Source: Saprospiraceae bacterium
GTDB taxonomy: Bacteria; Bacteroidota; Bacteroidia; Chitinophagales; Saprospiraceae
Assembly: GCA_016715985.1 (NCBI GenBank)
Contig: JADJXD010000001.1
Span: forward strand, 1,426,001-1,490,000
Length of the DNA: 64,000 bases
Direction: 5' to 3'
Of this stretch, positions 17,764-26,349 are shown piece after piece. Numbering within the stretch: the first letter of the stretch is position 1; the number at the start of each line of letters is the position of its first letter. The notes below the pieces were generated by a model. The model saw only the letters and a list, made by a program, of their open reading frames with translations, did no database searches and was not told the origin of the DNA. Both the position numbers and the translations under genes were made by a program.

Positions 17764-20568
17764 CTAAAAGTTCGTACTATATCTTACATATCCAAAAACA
17801 TAATGCGGATGCAGGGATCTTTGGCGACAAAGGTCCCTTTTTATTTCATGCAACGCTTTTCCTGACACCAATTTATTCAAGTCTTTTGTGCTGTAAAATT
17901 TTTTGAAAATAAGTGCAGAAGTCTTATCATCAGCGTCCCATAGACTGGAGATTACATTTGAAATACCATTTATCATAAAATATCTTGACATTGAATACAC
18001 GCCTTCACTATCATGTACATTCCCTATTGCAGACTGGCATGCTGATAAAACTACAAGTTTCGCTCTTGTGTCCAAATTCAGTAATTCATATCCAAGCAAA
18101 CTATCCCTTTTCATTCCCCTCCTGAAATACAACTTGACATTATCCCTTTCTGATGATTCTGAAAATCCATGTAATCCTAAATGTACTATGTCTGTCTTAT
18201 CAGACTCAAAAACTAATTTAAACTGATTTAAGCTGGCTTTTTTACCGTCATATATTCCTGCTTTCGGAAAACTGTTTTTGATTTCCCTCAATTCGTATAG
18301 AGTACCTTTAATATTTGACAATCCGCCTATCAAATTCAAGTTTTCTTCTTTTTCTCCCGTATATGAAAATGCACTGACATTAAGAGAAGTTCCAGTCGCA
18401 GATTGGTCCGACTCTTCAAGGTGACTTAATCCCGTACTATAAATGACTTCATGATTATTAATAAGATAATTGAGCTCAGAAAATTCTTTGGAATTGTTTA
18501 CAGTATCTTTTACCAATGCTTCTATATTAAGGTTATAGAAGATGCCGCTCGGAATAAAAATGATATTTTTTGCCAATAATGGCCCATTGGTACCAGGAAA
18601 TAACCAATCGTAAATCTGAAAAGATAAATCTCTGAATTCTTTAGGCGTAATCCCATGATTATTTACCAGAACATCAATTAATTTTGTTAGCTTATCCACA
18701 TAATGATCTTCGGTCTTTACACTATATATATTAGTTTGAACACCATTCACGAGTGTCACAAATAATTTATCATTGAACATATTAAATTTTAAAATACAGC
18801 TTTCTGTTTTTGCCAATTTTTGTTTTATAGTACCTATGTCCGGTATCTCTTTAAACAGACTCGCAGACTTATAATCAGGAAATGAGGCACGAACATCTCT
18901 TTGAAATTTTGAATATTGTACCGGAGCATCATTATATCTGTTTGAAATATTTTTAAAACGTTTGAAATTTTTTACTTCTGAAATTAAAAACAACTCTTTT
19001 TTTTGCAGACTGTCCGGTAAGACTGAAACTCCCTGCTTTAATTGAAAATCTCTGGCAAATATGACACCCGAATGACGCTCATCCAAAGCAATAAATTTGT
19101 TTTTATAATAGTCATCGCCTGTTACTTCCCATAACTCAAAGCAGACTTTCAGCCCTGTCTCAATAAATGTCCCACCTACATCATCAGCAAACCTGATGAT
19201 TGCATCTTCATCAGTTACATCGTATTTCTCATATAACGTTTCGTCAATCAATTTGACATAATCATAAGCCTCCTTTAGCTTTTCAATATCTTTTGTAGTC
19301 TTGTATTCTTCATATCTTATTCGGGCAATATTTATAAAAAAATGAAATGGAAATTGTATATCAATGAGACAATATTGAATAAAAGCATCTTTATTATAAG
19401 CTTCCTTATATCCGGCATCCAGCATAACGGTATTCATAGCATTTTTATAGTCTTTATCGGTCATGTACAAATCCATGATTTCGTTTACCACTATACTTAA
19501 AATAGATTCATCAGGTTTGATTTTTTGAAGTTCAAAATCTATGGCAGCTGACAGGTATTCTTTTGCAGATTTGTCTTCTCCATTATTTGATTCATGCAAT
19601 CCCATTAGTAAACAGTAATTTGTATGTTGTTTTTTACATTTTCGGACTTGCTCACTCATCATATTAAAATACCTTTGAAATTCATTTTTTTCAACCGAAT
19701 CCCGGGATCTGAATATTAAAGACATTTTATTGTATAGCAATACCTGCCATTCTTTATCACAGCTATCCTGACCTATTAATTCTTCAGAATATCTCATTTC
19801 ATCAGTCAGCAGATCGTTTTTTCCCACTCTACGAAGAATCATACCTTTGATGTTGTGCATCTTTGCTTTTCTGTATTTGTCCGGACTAAACGAAAAATTT
19901 TTAAATAGTGTCATTTGATCCGCATAATATTCTGCGCTGTTATGTTGCCTTGTATAGAGGTAATTCTGACTAAGCAGTTCAAAAATATCTAAGTGGAGTA
20001 TAGTATAAAAAGGATATTCTTTCATAAGGTACAAAGTCCTTTCCAATTCTGAGATGACATATTGAAAGTTTTCAAATTTTATATGATATTTACTGACAAT
20101 CCTAAAATAGAGCCCTGCCTGAAAATACTTATTTAGCGGCTTGGTATCTGCTAAACTTTCCAATGCATTCAAGTCAATAGAGTCCGGATAAAATTGATAA
20201 TAATAATCAAATTTCGAAGTCTCTCTAAAGTATTTTAAAACTTGTAATTCATCCGGTATAGCTTTTACTTTTTTTAATAACTCCGGATTATTTTGATCTG
20301 TCAGGCTCGTCAAACTCAATAATCTGCAATTCACATAATTTTTAAGGATACCTTGTATAGTATCACCAATAGACCGGAATAGAATAACTGCTTCATCGAT
20401 TCTGTCATTGTAAGCCAATGAATCAGCTCTGAAGACATGCTTATTGTGATGAAAATCATCTAAAAAATAATAGATATAATTGCTCTCATGTTTTGTTTTC
20501 CCGTTTTCAAAACAAGAAGTCCATACAATACAATAGAGCAATAATAGTACAATTCCTATTACCCTCAT
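17764..20568 (-). CDS. CHAT-domain lipoprotein with helical repeats
   Basis: 934 residues. The N-terminus (MRVIGIVLLLLYCIVWTSC) is a lipoprotein signal with the lipid cysteine at residue 19. Residues about 30-560 are helical, TPR-like repeats. The C-terminal third is a CHAT domain, a caspase-fold protease relative, with the dyad histidine H800 in DIVHLGLHGF and the dyad cysteine C844 in LVVLSACQSA, followed by GVYSMSRYFMINGISNVISS. Both catalytic residues are present, so it may be an active cysteine peptidase. TPR-CHAT proteins are common in Bacteroidota, and relatives elsewhere act as regulated proteases (separase, the TPR-CHAT partner of Cas7-11). The lipid anchor places this one in the cell envelope rather than the cytosol. 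The substrate is unknown and there is no obvious partner gene. Confidence 0.9.
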   Translation of the reverse strand: MRVIGIVLLLLYCIVWTSCFENGKTKHESNYIYYFLDDFHHNKHVFRADSLAYNDRIDEAVILFRSIGDTIQGILKNYVNCRLLSLTSLTDQNNPELLKKVKAIPDELQVLKYFRETSKFDYYYQFYPDSIDLNALESLADTKPLNKYFQAGLYFRIVSKYHIKFENFQYVISELERTLYLMKEYPFYTILHLDIFELLSQNYLYTRQHNSAEYYADQMTLFKNFSFSPDKYRKAKMHNIKGMILRRVGKNDLLTDEMRYSEELIGQDSCDKEWQVLLYNKMSLIFRSRDSVEKNEFQRYFNMMSEQVRKCKKQHTNYCLLMGLHESNNGEDKSAKEYLSAAIDFELQKIKPDESILSIVVNEIMDLYMTDKDYKNAMNTVMLDAGYKEAYNKDAFIQYCLIDIQFPFHFFINIARIRYEEYKTTKDIEKLKEAYDYVKLIDETLYEKYDVTDEDAIIRFADDVGGTFIETGLKVCFELWEVTGDDYYKNKFIALDERHSGVIFARDFQLKQGVSVLPDSLQKKELFLISEVKNFKRFKNISNRYNDAPVQYSKFQRDVRASFPDYKSASLFKEIPDIGTIKQKLAKTESCILKFNMFNDKLFVTLVNGVQTNIYSVKTEDHYVDKLTKLIDVLVNNHGITPKEFRDLSFQIYDWLFPGTNGPLLAKNIIFIPSGIFYNLNIEALVKDTVNNSKEFSELNYLINNHEVIYSTGLSHLEESDQSATGTSLNVSAFSYTGEKEENLNLIGGLSNIKGTLYELREIKNSFPKAGIYDGKKASLNQFKLVFESDKTDIVHLGLHGFSESSERDNVKLYFRRGMKRDSLLGYELLNLDTRAKLVVLSACQSAIGNVHDSEGVYSMSRYFMINGISNVISSLWDADDKTSALIFKKFYSTKDLNKLVSGKALHEIKRDLCRQRSLHPHYVFGYVRYSTNF

Positions 20569-20677
20569 TATTTACGTTTCAGTGTGCTCGGTAAAGCTAA
20601 AAACAATTTGCGGTTTCAAAAATATTAAAGGAATAAATTATTCTTAATCTATTTCCAAAAGCACCAAACGGGTCGAA

Positions 20678-21268
20678 TCAATCTTCAAAAATATCTTCCA
20701 GCTGACCGGTCTTCATCAATTTGATAAAACATCTTGCGGCTGCTATTACGTCTGCTCTGGCATTATTGGATGGAGTAAATCCCTGCTTAAAACAGATAAT
20801 ATGTAGTTCATTTAATGTCGGCCATTTATAACCGCCTCTTTTATTGGGAATTTTACAATAGTGTGTACTCTCCTGCATCAGGCAAATGCGTTCCTTTTTA
20901 AACAGGTTGATTTGTTTGTTTTTACGAATATATTCAGCTGCTATGACATTTTCATTAAAACTTACATTGTGTGCTATCAGGTAGTTCGCTTTCTCAACAC
21001 TTGCTGAAAATTTATCGAGTATGACTTCAAGGTCGGCACCCTTTTTCTCAATGTCTTCCTGATCAATGTGGATATTTTTTTCTACTTCAGGTGATACTAC
21101 AAAACCATCCGGTTTGACAATACAATCAAAATCTTCAATGGGCTTATATTGGTCATTCAACAATATCCAGGACAAATGTATCATGCGGGGCCAGGCAAAA
21201 GTATCTGAAAATGGTGCTTTATAGCTTCCTGGTTTTGCAATAGCTGAACAATCAAAAATAAGATACAT
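20678..21268 (-). CDS. DnaQ-like 3'-5' exonuclease homologue, probably inactive
   Basis: 196 residues. It aligns by eye with the Bacteroidota RNase T/DnaQ-type exonuclease family (start MYLIFD, then WPRMIHLSW, IVKPDGF, LIAHNVSFN, ADVIAAARCF). Active members of this DEDDh family have DxE, D, H and D. Here the first motif is D6-C7-S8, so the glutamate is missing. The second aspartate is N105 (SFNENV), the histidine is N168 or N169 (SNNARAD), and only D6 and D173 remain. Loss of three of five residues argues against nuclease activity, though the fold looks intact. It follows the HemC-like gene by 12 bp on the same strand and is probably co-transcribed with it. It could bind nucleic acid or a protein partner. 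Confidence 0.85.
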   Translation of the reverse strand: MYLIFDCSAIAKPGSYKAPFSDTFAWPRMIHLSWILLNDQYKPIEDFDCIVKPDGFVVSPEVEKNIHIDQEDIEKKGADLEVILDKFSASVEKANYLIAHNVSFNENVIAAEYIRKNKQINLFKKERICLMQESTHYCKIPNKRGGYKWPTLNELHIICFKQGFTPSNNARADVIAAARCFIKLMKTGQLEDIFED

Positions 21269-21280
21269 ATGGTTGAAATT

Positions 21281-22171
21281 TTAGTTAATGGATTTTAAAA
21301 GATTTTCGGCCAATCCGAGAGTGGTACTTTGAGAAACTCTTCCTCTTTTCAACTTGCCGGTAAGTGGGTCCACCATGACAGCTACAGCATGATAATTGCC
21401 ATTTGAGTCAGCCTCACAGAAAACATTGACCGAATTACCTTCCCTTTCTGCCAATTTTGACACATTACGTTCTACATTCGTACAGTCTGATGTCTTCACC
21501 TGATGTACGTTTTTGAATATTCTTCTGGTTTCCATATCTTCGGAGTGACAAACATAAGCCATCACACCCTGACCACAAGCAGGAATAAATTCCCTTGGAT
21601 GCAGCGATTTAAGTTTAAATTCATTTGGATCAAACTCCATCAAATCCAGCTCAGATGTACCAAAAACCAAGGCATCCAGCAGTCCGGAATTTATCAGTTC
21701 CATTCCGGTCATCAACTCATCCTTTATCACCTGAGGTATTACATCAGGGCAAAGATCTGAAAGTTGCCATTTAGAGAGCTCAGAAGGAACACCTACTTTC
21801 GAGCCGGGTAAAATACTCAGAATTGCTTCCGGCAGGTAATTCACAGATTTCAATAACAGACTATCAGATGGATCATCTCTTTCGGACAAGCCACATATTA
21901 TCAGTCCTTCAGGCAATTTTAATGGAATTTTCTTTAGCGGAACTAACGCTACATCAGCTTTCCCTTTTAACACCGTATCTATTAAAATCCCTGAAGCGCA
22001 TTCATTCAGAAGAGAAACTTCTTCTCTATCCACAAATCCCGGTTCATTTTCTGAAGTCAGCGATTTAAATTCATGATTAAAATTTAATGTATTCAGACGT
22101 GTTTTCAGTGATTCACGATGGCTCTGCGAATACCTGTCTTCCCCTGAAACTATCTTTAAAAGTGCTTTCAT
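21281..22171 (-). CDS. Divergent hydroxymethylbilane synthase (HemC) homologue, probable pseudoenzyme
   Basis: 296 residues, close to the usual HemC length. Relationship is visible in KADVALVPLKKIP (HemC: ADIAVHSMKDVP), LPEGLIICGLSERDDPSDSL (HemC: EREDPRDAF), FIPACGQGVMAYVC (HemC: LPAVGQGAVGIEC) and the three-domain layout. Residues essential in HemC are absent. The catalytic aspartate (E. coli D84) is K81, and the cofactor cysteine (E. coli C242 in GGCQVP) is replaced in REGNSVNV at 243-250. The paired arginines of SSLRRQ are lost in PSELSKWQ, and the arginine of LRGN is gone. The protein is therefore unlikely to make hydroxymethylbilane. It starts 111 bp from the divergent lpxD gene and is followed 12 bp later by the exonuclease homologue. 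Confidence 0.8.
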   Translation of the reverse strand: MKALLKIVSGEDRYSQSHRESLKTRLNTLNFNHEFKSLTSENEPGFVDREEVSLLNECASGILIDTVLKGKADVALVPLKKIPLKLPEGLIICGLSERDDPSDSLLLKSVNYLPEAILSILPGSKVGVPSELSKWQLSDLCPDVIPQVIKDELMTGMELINSGLLDALVFGTSELDLMEFDPNEFKLKSLHPREFIPACGQGVMAYVCHSEDMETRRIFKNVHQVKTSDCTNVERNVSKLAEREGNSVNVFCEADSNGNYHAVAVMVDPLTGKLKRGRVSQSTTLGLAENLLKSIN

Positions 22172-22187
22172 AGATCAATTGTGCGGG

Positions 22188-22195
22188 CAAATATA
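22188..22195 (-). promoter_or_regulatory. -7 promoter box for the HemC-like gene (TATATTTG)
   Basis: On the minus strand TATATTTG fits TAnnTTTG and ends 17 nt before the ATG. No clear -33 box. Confidence 0.5.
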
Positions 22196-22270
22196 TAGAT
22201 AAAAGATGACTGTTTGTCTTAATAATATAAAACTTACCGGATTAGTATTAACAAACAATAGGTTTATTAT

Positions 22271-22278
22271 TACCTTTG
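22271..22278 (+). promoter_or_regulatory. -7 promoter box for lpxD (TACCTTTG)
   Basis: Matches TAnnTTTG and ends 4 nt before the lpxD ATG. If transcription starts at the usual distance, the mRNA would be leaderless or nearly so. Confidence 0.5.
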
Positions 22279-22282
22279 CCTC

Positions 22283-23335
22283 ATGCAAATAAATGTACGA
22301 CAAATAGCCGAACTGGTCAACGGAGAAATACAGGGAGACCCCGAAATACTGCTTTACGGTCCCGGAAAAATAGACGAAGGAAAACCGGGAACTATAACTT
22401 TCCTTGCAAATGATAAATATGAACATTTTATTTATGACTCCAATGCTTCAGCGGTATTAGTAAATAAAAGTTTCAGACCTGTTAAGCCTGTCAAACCTAC
22501 ACTCATTTTTGTCGAAAATGTATATACCGCACTGTCTGTATTACTTACAAAATTTGATATTGGACTTGCGAAAGATTCAGGAACTGCATCTACTGCTGTG
22601 ATAGACAATACTTCTATTATCGGACAGAATGTTTCTATCGGTCATCATTGTATTATCAGAAAAAATGTGGAAATTGGAGATAATGCAATTATCTATGGCC
22701 AAGTATTTGTCGGAGATGGTGTCAGAATTGGTAAAAACACTAAAATATATCCGGGTGTTAAAATATATCATCATTGTGTCATTGGAGATAATTGTGTGAT
22801 TCATGCCAACGCAGTCATCGGAAGCGATGGATTTGGATTTGCAAATAATGCCGCAGGGGAATACCAAAAAATTCCACAGGTAGGTAATGTAATTCTGGAA
22901 AACAATGTAGAAATTGGAGCAAACACAGTTATAGACAGAGCTACCATGGGTTCCACTTTGATCTCTCAGGGTGTCAAATTGGACAATTTAATTCAGATAG
23001 CTCATAATGTAGTTATTGGTAAAAACACAGTAATTGCAGCTCAGACGGGTATTGCAGGAAGTACTACGATAGGCGCAAATTGCATGATCGGTGGTCAGGT
23101 GGGAATTGTAGGGCATATCCATATCGCAGATGGTGCAATGATTCAGGCTCAATCAGGTATTTCTTCTTCTGTCAATAATGAAAATGCCAAATTATACGGT
23201 TCTCCCGCAATAGAATATTCCAATTACCTGAAGTCTTATGCATATTTCAAAAAGCTTCCGGACCTTGCGTATCAGATAAGAATGCTGGAAAACGAAATCG
23301 ACAAATTGAGACAAACTTTAAAGGGAGAAGTTTGA
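22283..23335 (+). CDS. lpxD: UDP-3-O-acylglucosamine N-acyltransferase LpxD
   Basis: 350 residues. The N-terminal uridine-binding domain (QIAELVNGEIQGDPEI, KPGTITFLAN) is followed by a left-handed beta-helix of hexapeptide repeats (IGQNVSIGHHCIIRKNVEIG, VRIGKNTKIYPGVKI). The LpxD signatures NAVIGSDGFGFA and IQIAHNVVIGKNTVIAAQTG, the latter with the catalytic histidine, are both present, and a C-terminal helix (LPDLAYQIRMLENEIDKLRQ) trimerises. It adds the second 3-hydroxyacyl chain to the lipid A precursor in the cytoplasm. The start is fixed by the family's usual N-terminus (MQINVRQIAEL). It leads an lpxD, lpxC-fabZ, lpxA cluster, 27 bp before the next gene, which may also have its own promoter. 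Confidence 0.97.
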   Translation: MQINVRQIAELVNGEIQGDPEILLYGPGKIDEGKPGTITFLANDKYEHFIYDSNASAVLVNKSFRPVKPVKPTLIFVENVYTALSVLLTKFDIGLAKDSGTASTAVIDNTSIIGQNVSIGHHCIIRKNVEIGDNAIIYGQVFVGDGVRIGKNTKIYPGVKIYHHCVIGDNCVIHANAVIGSDGFGFANNAAGEYQKIPQVGNVILENNVEIGANTVIDRATMGSTLISQGVKLDNLIQIAHNVVIGKNTVIAAQTGIAGSTTIGANCMIGGQVGIVGHIHIADGAMIQAQSGISSSVNNENAKLYGSPAIEYSNYLKSYAYFKKLPDLAYQIRMLENEIDKLRQTLKGEV

Positions 23336-23350
23336 TTATTTTATTATTTT

Positions 23351-23358
23351 TATATTTG
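23351..23358 (+). promoter_or_regulatory. Possible internal promoter box before lpxC-fabZ (TATATTTG)
   Basis: TAnnTTTG match in the short lpxD to lpxC gap, ending 4 nt before the ATG, the same spacing as at lpxD. The surrounding sequence is T-rich, so a chance match is possible. Confidence 0.4.
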
Positions 23359-23362
23359 TGTC

Positions 23363-24754
23363 ATGAGTAGAAAAACGATTAAAAATAATACTAAAATAAC
23401 GGGTAAGGGTTTGCATTCCGGAGTTGATGTTACACTCCATTTAATTGCAGCCGCTGAGAATCAGGGCATTCGATTTATACGGACTGATTTACCGGATAAT
23501 CCGGCTGTACTCGCTGATACCGGAAATGTCTCAAATACAGTCAGATCGACTACCATTAAATCCGGACTTGCAGAAGTATCAACTATCGAACATCTGATGG
23601 CGGCACTATACTGTGCAGGAATAACAGATCTGAATATCGAGTTAAATGGTCCGGAAATTCCAATTCTGGACGGAAGTTCACTTTTATTTCTTCAGGCAAT
23701 CCAAAATGCTGGAGTAAGTGAATTGCCGGGTACGAAAGACTGCTTTGTAGTCGAAGAAAACCTGACTTATAAAGACGAAACAACCGGATCTGAATATTTT
23801 GCTTTTCCTGCCAGTGATTTTAAAGCAACCGTAATTATAGAATTTCCCGAAGACAGTCTTGGAGAACAATCAGCAACTTTCAGTAATTTAAATGAATTTG
23901 AAAAGGAAATTGCTCCATGCAGGACTTTTGTTATGCTGAGTGAGCTTGAAAAATTGGCAGATGCAGGACTGATAAAAGGAGGAGATCTGGATAATGCAAT
24001 CGTTATTAAAGATAAAGAACTCAGTGACGCTGAATTAGATAATTTAAGAATAAAACTTGGAAAGCCGGGAGTTGAAATCACACAGGACGGTTTTCTCAAC
24101 AACATCAAACCTTATTTTAAAAATGAGCCGGCGAGACACAAATTGCTGGATCTCATTGGTGATCTGGCTCTACTGGGAAAAGATATTCAGGGACATATCG
24201 TCGCCAGAAAACCCGGCCATAAATCCAATACAGAATTTACAAGAATTCTGAAAGCAAAGTTTATCGAACAACGAAAACTGAAAGGCAAACCTAAATATGA
24301 CCCCAACTCAGAACCTGTAATGGATTTGGAGATGGTTAAAACATATTTGCCACATCGTTATCCGTTTTTGTTTGTGGATAAAGTTACCGAAATTTCTGAT
24401 ACACATATTGTAGGTATCAAAAATGTAACTTTCAATGAAAATTTTTTTCAGGGTCATTTTCCCGGCAATCCTGTATTCCCGGGTGTTCTTCAGATGGAGG
24501 CACTTGCACAAACAGGAGGTATTCTGGCATTGAGTACAGTAGGAGATCGTGGTTGCTGGGACACCTACTTCCTGAAAATGGAAAATGTAAAATTCAAAGC
24601 CAAAGTTGTTCCGGGTGATACACTTATACTAAAAATGGAACTTTTGGAGCCGATTCGAAGAGGTATCGTGAGAATGATGGGCACCGCTTATGTCGGCAAT
24701 AAATTAGTCTCAGAAGGAGAGTTAACTGCACAAATCATTAAACGAAAAGAATGA
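23363..24754 (+). CDS. lpxC-fabZ: Bifunctional UDP-3-O-acyl-GlcNAc deacetylase / 3-hydroxyacyl-ACP dehydratase (LpxC-FabZ)
   Basis: 463 residues, a fusion known from Bacteroidota. Residues 1-300 are LpxC, the zinc deacetylase that commits to lipid A synthesis: zinc ligands H77 (STIEHLMAAL), H259 and D263 (HKLLDLIGD), and general acid/base H286 (KPGHKSN). Residues about 315-463 are FabZ, the hot-dog-fold dehydratase of fatty-acid elongation, with HRYPFLFVDKV, catalytic H365 in GHFPGNPVFPG and E379 in QMEALAQ. Both halves have all key residues, so both should be active. Fusion couples the two enzymes that compete for 3-hydroxyacyl-ACP. The stop overlaps the lpxA start. Confidence 0.98.
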   Translation: MSRKTIKNNTKITGKGLHSGVDVTLHLIAAAENQGIRFIRTDLPDNPAVLADTGNVSNTVRSTTIKSGLAEVSTIEHLMAALYCAGITDLNIELNGPEIPILDGSSLLFLQAIQNAGVSELPGTKDCFVVEENLTYKDETTGSEYFAFPASDFKATVIIEFPEDSLGEQSATFSNLNEFEKEIAPCRTFVMLSELEKLADAGLIKGGDLDNAIVIKDKELSDAELDNLRIKLGKPGVEITQDGFLNNIKPYFKNEPARHKLLDLIGDLALLGKDIQGHIVARKPGHKSNTEFTRILKAKFIEQRKLKGKPKYDPNSEPVMDLEMVKTYLPHRYPFLFVDKVTEISDTHIVGIKNVTFNENFFQGHFPGNPVFPGVLQMEALAQTGGILALSTVGDRGCWDTYFLKMENVKFKAKVVPGDTLILKMELLEPIRRGIVRMMGTAYVGNKLVSEGELTAQIIKRKE

Positions 24755-25530
24755 TGAATAATCTGGCTTATATCCATCCGGATGCCAAAATAGGAGAAAA
24801 TGTCGTTATTGAACCATTTGCATATATTTCCGGAGACGTTGAAATTGGAGAGGGCACATGGGTTGGCCCTCATGTTACGATCATGGACGGTGCTAAAATA
24901 GGAAAAAACTGTAGAATTTTTCCCGGTGCTGTTGTTGGTGCAATACCTCAGGATCTTAAATACTCCGGAGAGAATTCTACCTTAGTGGTGGAAGATAATG
25001 TTACGATTCGTGAATGTTGTACATTAAACAGAGGCACCAAAGCGTCGATGTCCACCAGAGTAGGTAAAAATACTTTATTGATGGCTTATGTACACGTAGC
25101 ACATGATTGTTTTATTGGTTCAAATTGCATATTGGCCAATAATGTAAATCTTGCAGGACATATAGAAATAGGCAATTATGTTATTCTGGGCGGCTTGACT
25201 GCTGTTCATCAATTTGTTAAGATCGGTGACCATGCTATGATTGGTGGTGGTTCATTAGTCAGAAAAGACGTTCCGCCGTTTGTCAAAGCAGCAAGAGAAC
25301 CACTTTCTTATGCCGGTATCAATTCCGTCGGTTTACATCGTCGGGGTTTTACAACCGAACAGGTCAACCATATTCAGGACATTTACCGGATATTATTTGT
25401 CAAAGGAACAAATGTGAAAAAATCTGTTGAAACAATTGATGCTACCATACCGGATTCCAATGAAAAAACACAAATTCTGAATTTTCTTCAACAGGCAGAC
25501 AGAGGTCTGATGAAAGGTTTCAGACAATAA
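24751..25530 (+). CDS. lpxA: UDP-GlcNAc O-acyltransferase LpxA
   Basis: 259 residues. Hexapeptide-repeat beta-helix (YIHPDAKIGENVVIEPFAYI, VGPHVTIMDGAKIG), the LpxA motifs GAIPQDLKYSGE and the catalytic histidine in VHVAHDCFIG (H118), and the helical C-terminus (RRGFTTEQVNHIQDIYRILF). It attaches the first 3-hydroxyacyl chain to UDP-GlcNAc. The start ATG overlaps the lpxC-fabZ stop (a second ATG immediately follows; either may be used), so translation is coupled. The ABC ATPase gene begins 4 nt after its stop. Confidence 0.97.
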   Translation: MMNNLAYIHPDAKIGENVVIEPFAYISGDVEIGEGTWVGPHVTIMDGAKIGKNCRIFPGAVVGAIPQDLKYSGENSTLVVEDNVTIRECCTLNRGTKASMSTRVGKNTLLMAYVHVAHDCFIGSNCILANNVNLAGHIEIGNYVILGGLTAVHQFVKIGDHAMIGGGSLVRKDVPPFVKAAREPLSYAGINSVGLHRRGFTTEQVNHIQDIYRILFVKGTNVKKSVETIDATIPDSNEKTQILNFLQQADRGLMKGFRQ

Positions 25531-25534
25531 TCAA

Positions 25535-26140
25535 ATGGAAGTCAAAGCAGAAAATTTATCTAAAAGGTACCTTTATCAATGGGTCATTAAAGATTTTAAT
25601 TACTACTTCCAATCAGGGAATTCTTACGCTATTTCCGGTGCAAACGGAAGTGGAAAATCCACATTGATAAAGTTGCTTTCCGGTTTTCTTTCCTCATCTG
25701 AGGGCTCCATAACATACAGTCATCAAACCAAAGATATAAGCATTGCGGATATTTACAAACATCTGGTCCTGACTGCACCTTACACAGATCTGATACTTGA
25801 ATATACCATGGAAGAGATGTTTAACTTCCATACCGTTTTCAAACCCTTCAAACAAAAAGTAACTTTTAAACAGTTTGAAGATATCATCGAACTGAAAACA
25901 TACAAGGAAAAACAAATCAGATTCTTTTCTTCCGGAATGAAACAGAAAGTCCAACTTGCATTATCTGTTTTAAGTGACAGTAGTCTCCTGATGCTGGACG
26001 AACCTACCTCCTATCTCGACAGCAACGCCAAAAAATGGTTTAAAACACTCTTCGAAAAGCAAAGCCTTGGAAAGACAATTATTCTGGCTTCCAATGACCC
26101 CTTTGACATCGATCTTTGTGAGTCAGTGATTAAATTATAA
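25535..26140 (+). CDS. ABC transporter ATP-binding protein
   Basis: 201 residues, a single short nucleotide-binding domain. Walker A is GANGSGKST, the Q-loop region is less clear, the ABC signature is degenerate (FFSSGMKQKVQLALSV), Walker B is LLMLDEPTSYLD, and the H-loop histidine seems replaced (LASNDPFD where many have a histidine). No permease gene is adjacent. The 4-nt gap to lpxA suggests co-expression with lipid A genes; a role in envelope transport is a guess from location. Family members this short usually pair with a separate membrane protein. Confidence 0.9.
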   Translation: MEVKAENLSKRYLYQWVIKDFNYYFQSGNSYAISGANGSGKSTLIKLLSGFLSSSEGSITYSHQTKDISIADIYKHLVLTAPYTDLILEYTMEEMFNFHTVFKPFKQKVTFKQFEDIIELKTYKEKQIRFFSSGMKQKVQLALSVLSDSSLLMLDEPTSYLDSNAKKWFKTLFEKQSLGKTIILASNDPFDIDLCESVIKL

Positions 26141-26349
26141 TTGGTTTTCACAGATTTTAATACCTAACTATTCTGCGTGAATCCATGAAATCCGCGGAAA
26201 ATAAAGAAAGACACATAAAACCAAATTGCGTCAATAACAGTCAAAGAATATTTTTAGTCGATTTTCTTTAGTTCCTGCAAAATATAAAACACATAATTCT
26301 TGTTTTATTCGTTATCTTCTAAATCAATTAAATCACAAAACTTACAAGA

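Noticed and set aside
17764..20568. Type III-E CRISPR-associated TPR-CHAT protease
   Set aside because: It has a lipoprotein signal and no Cas7-11 or CRISPR array in the window; envelope location does not fit.
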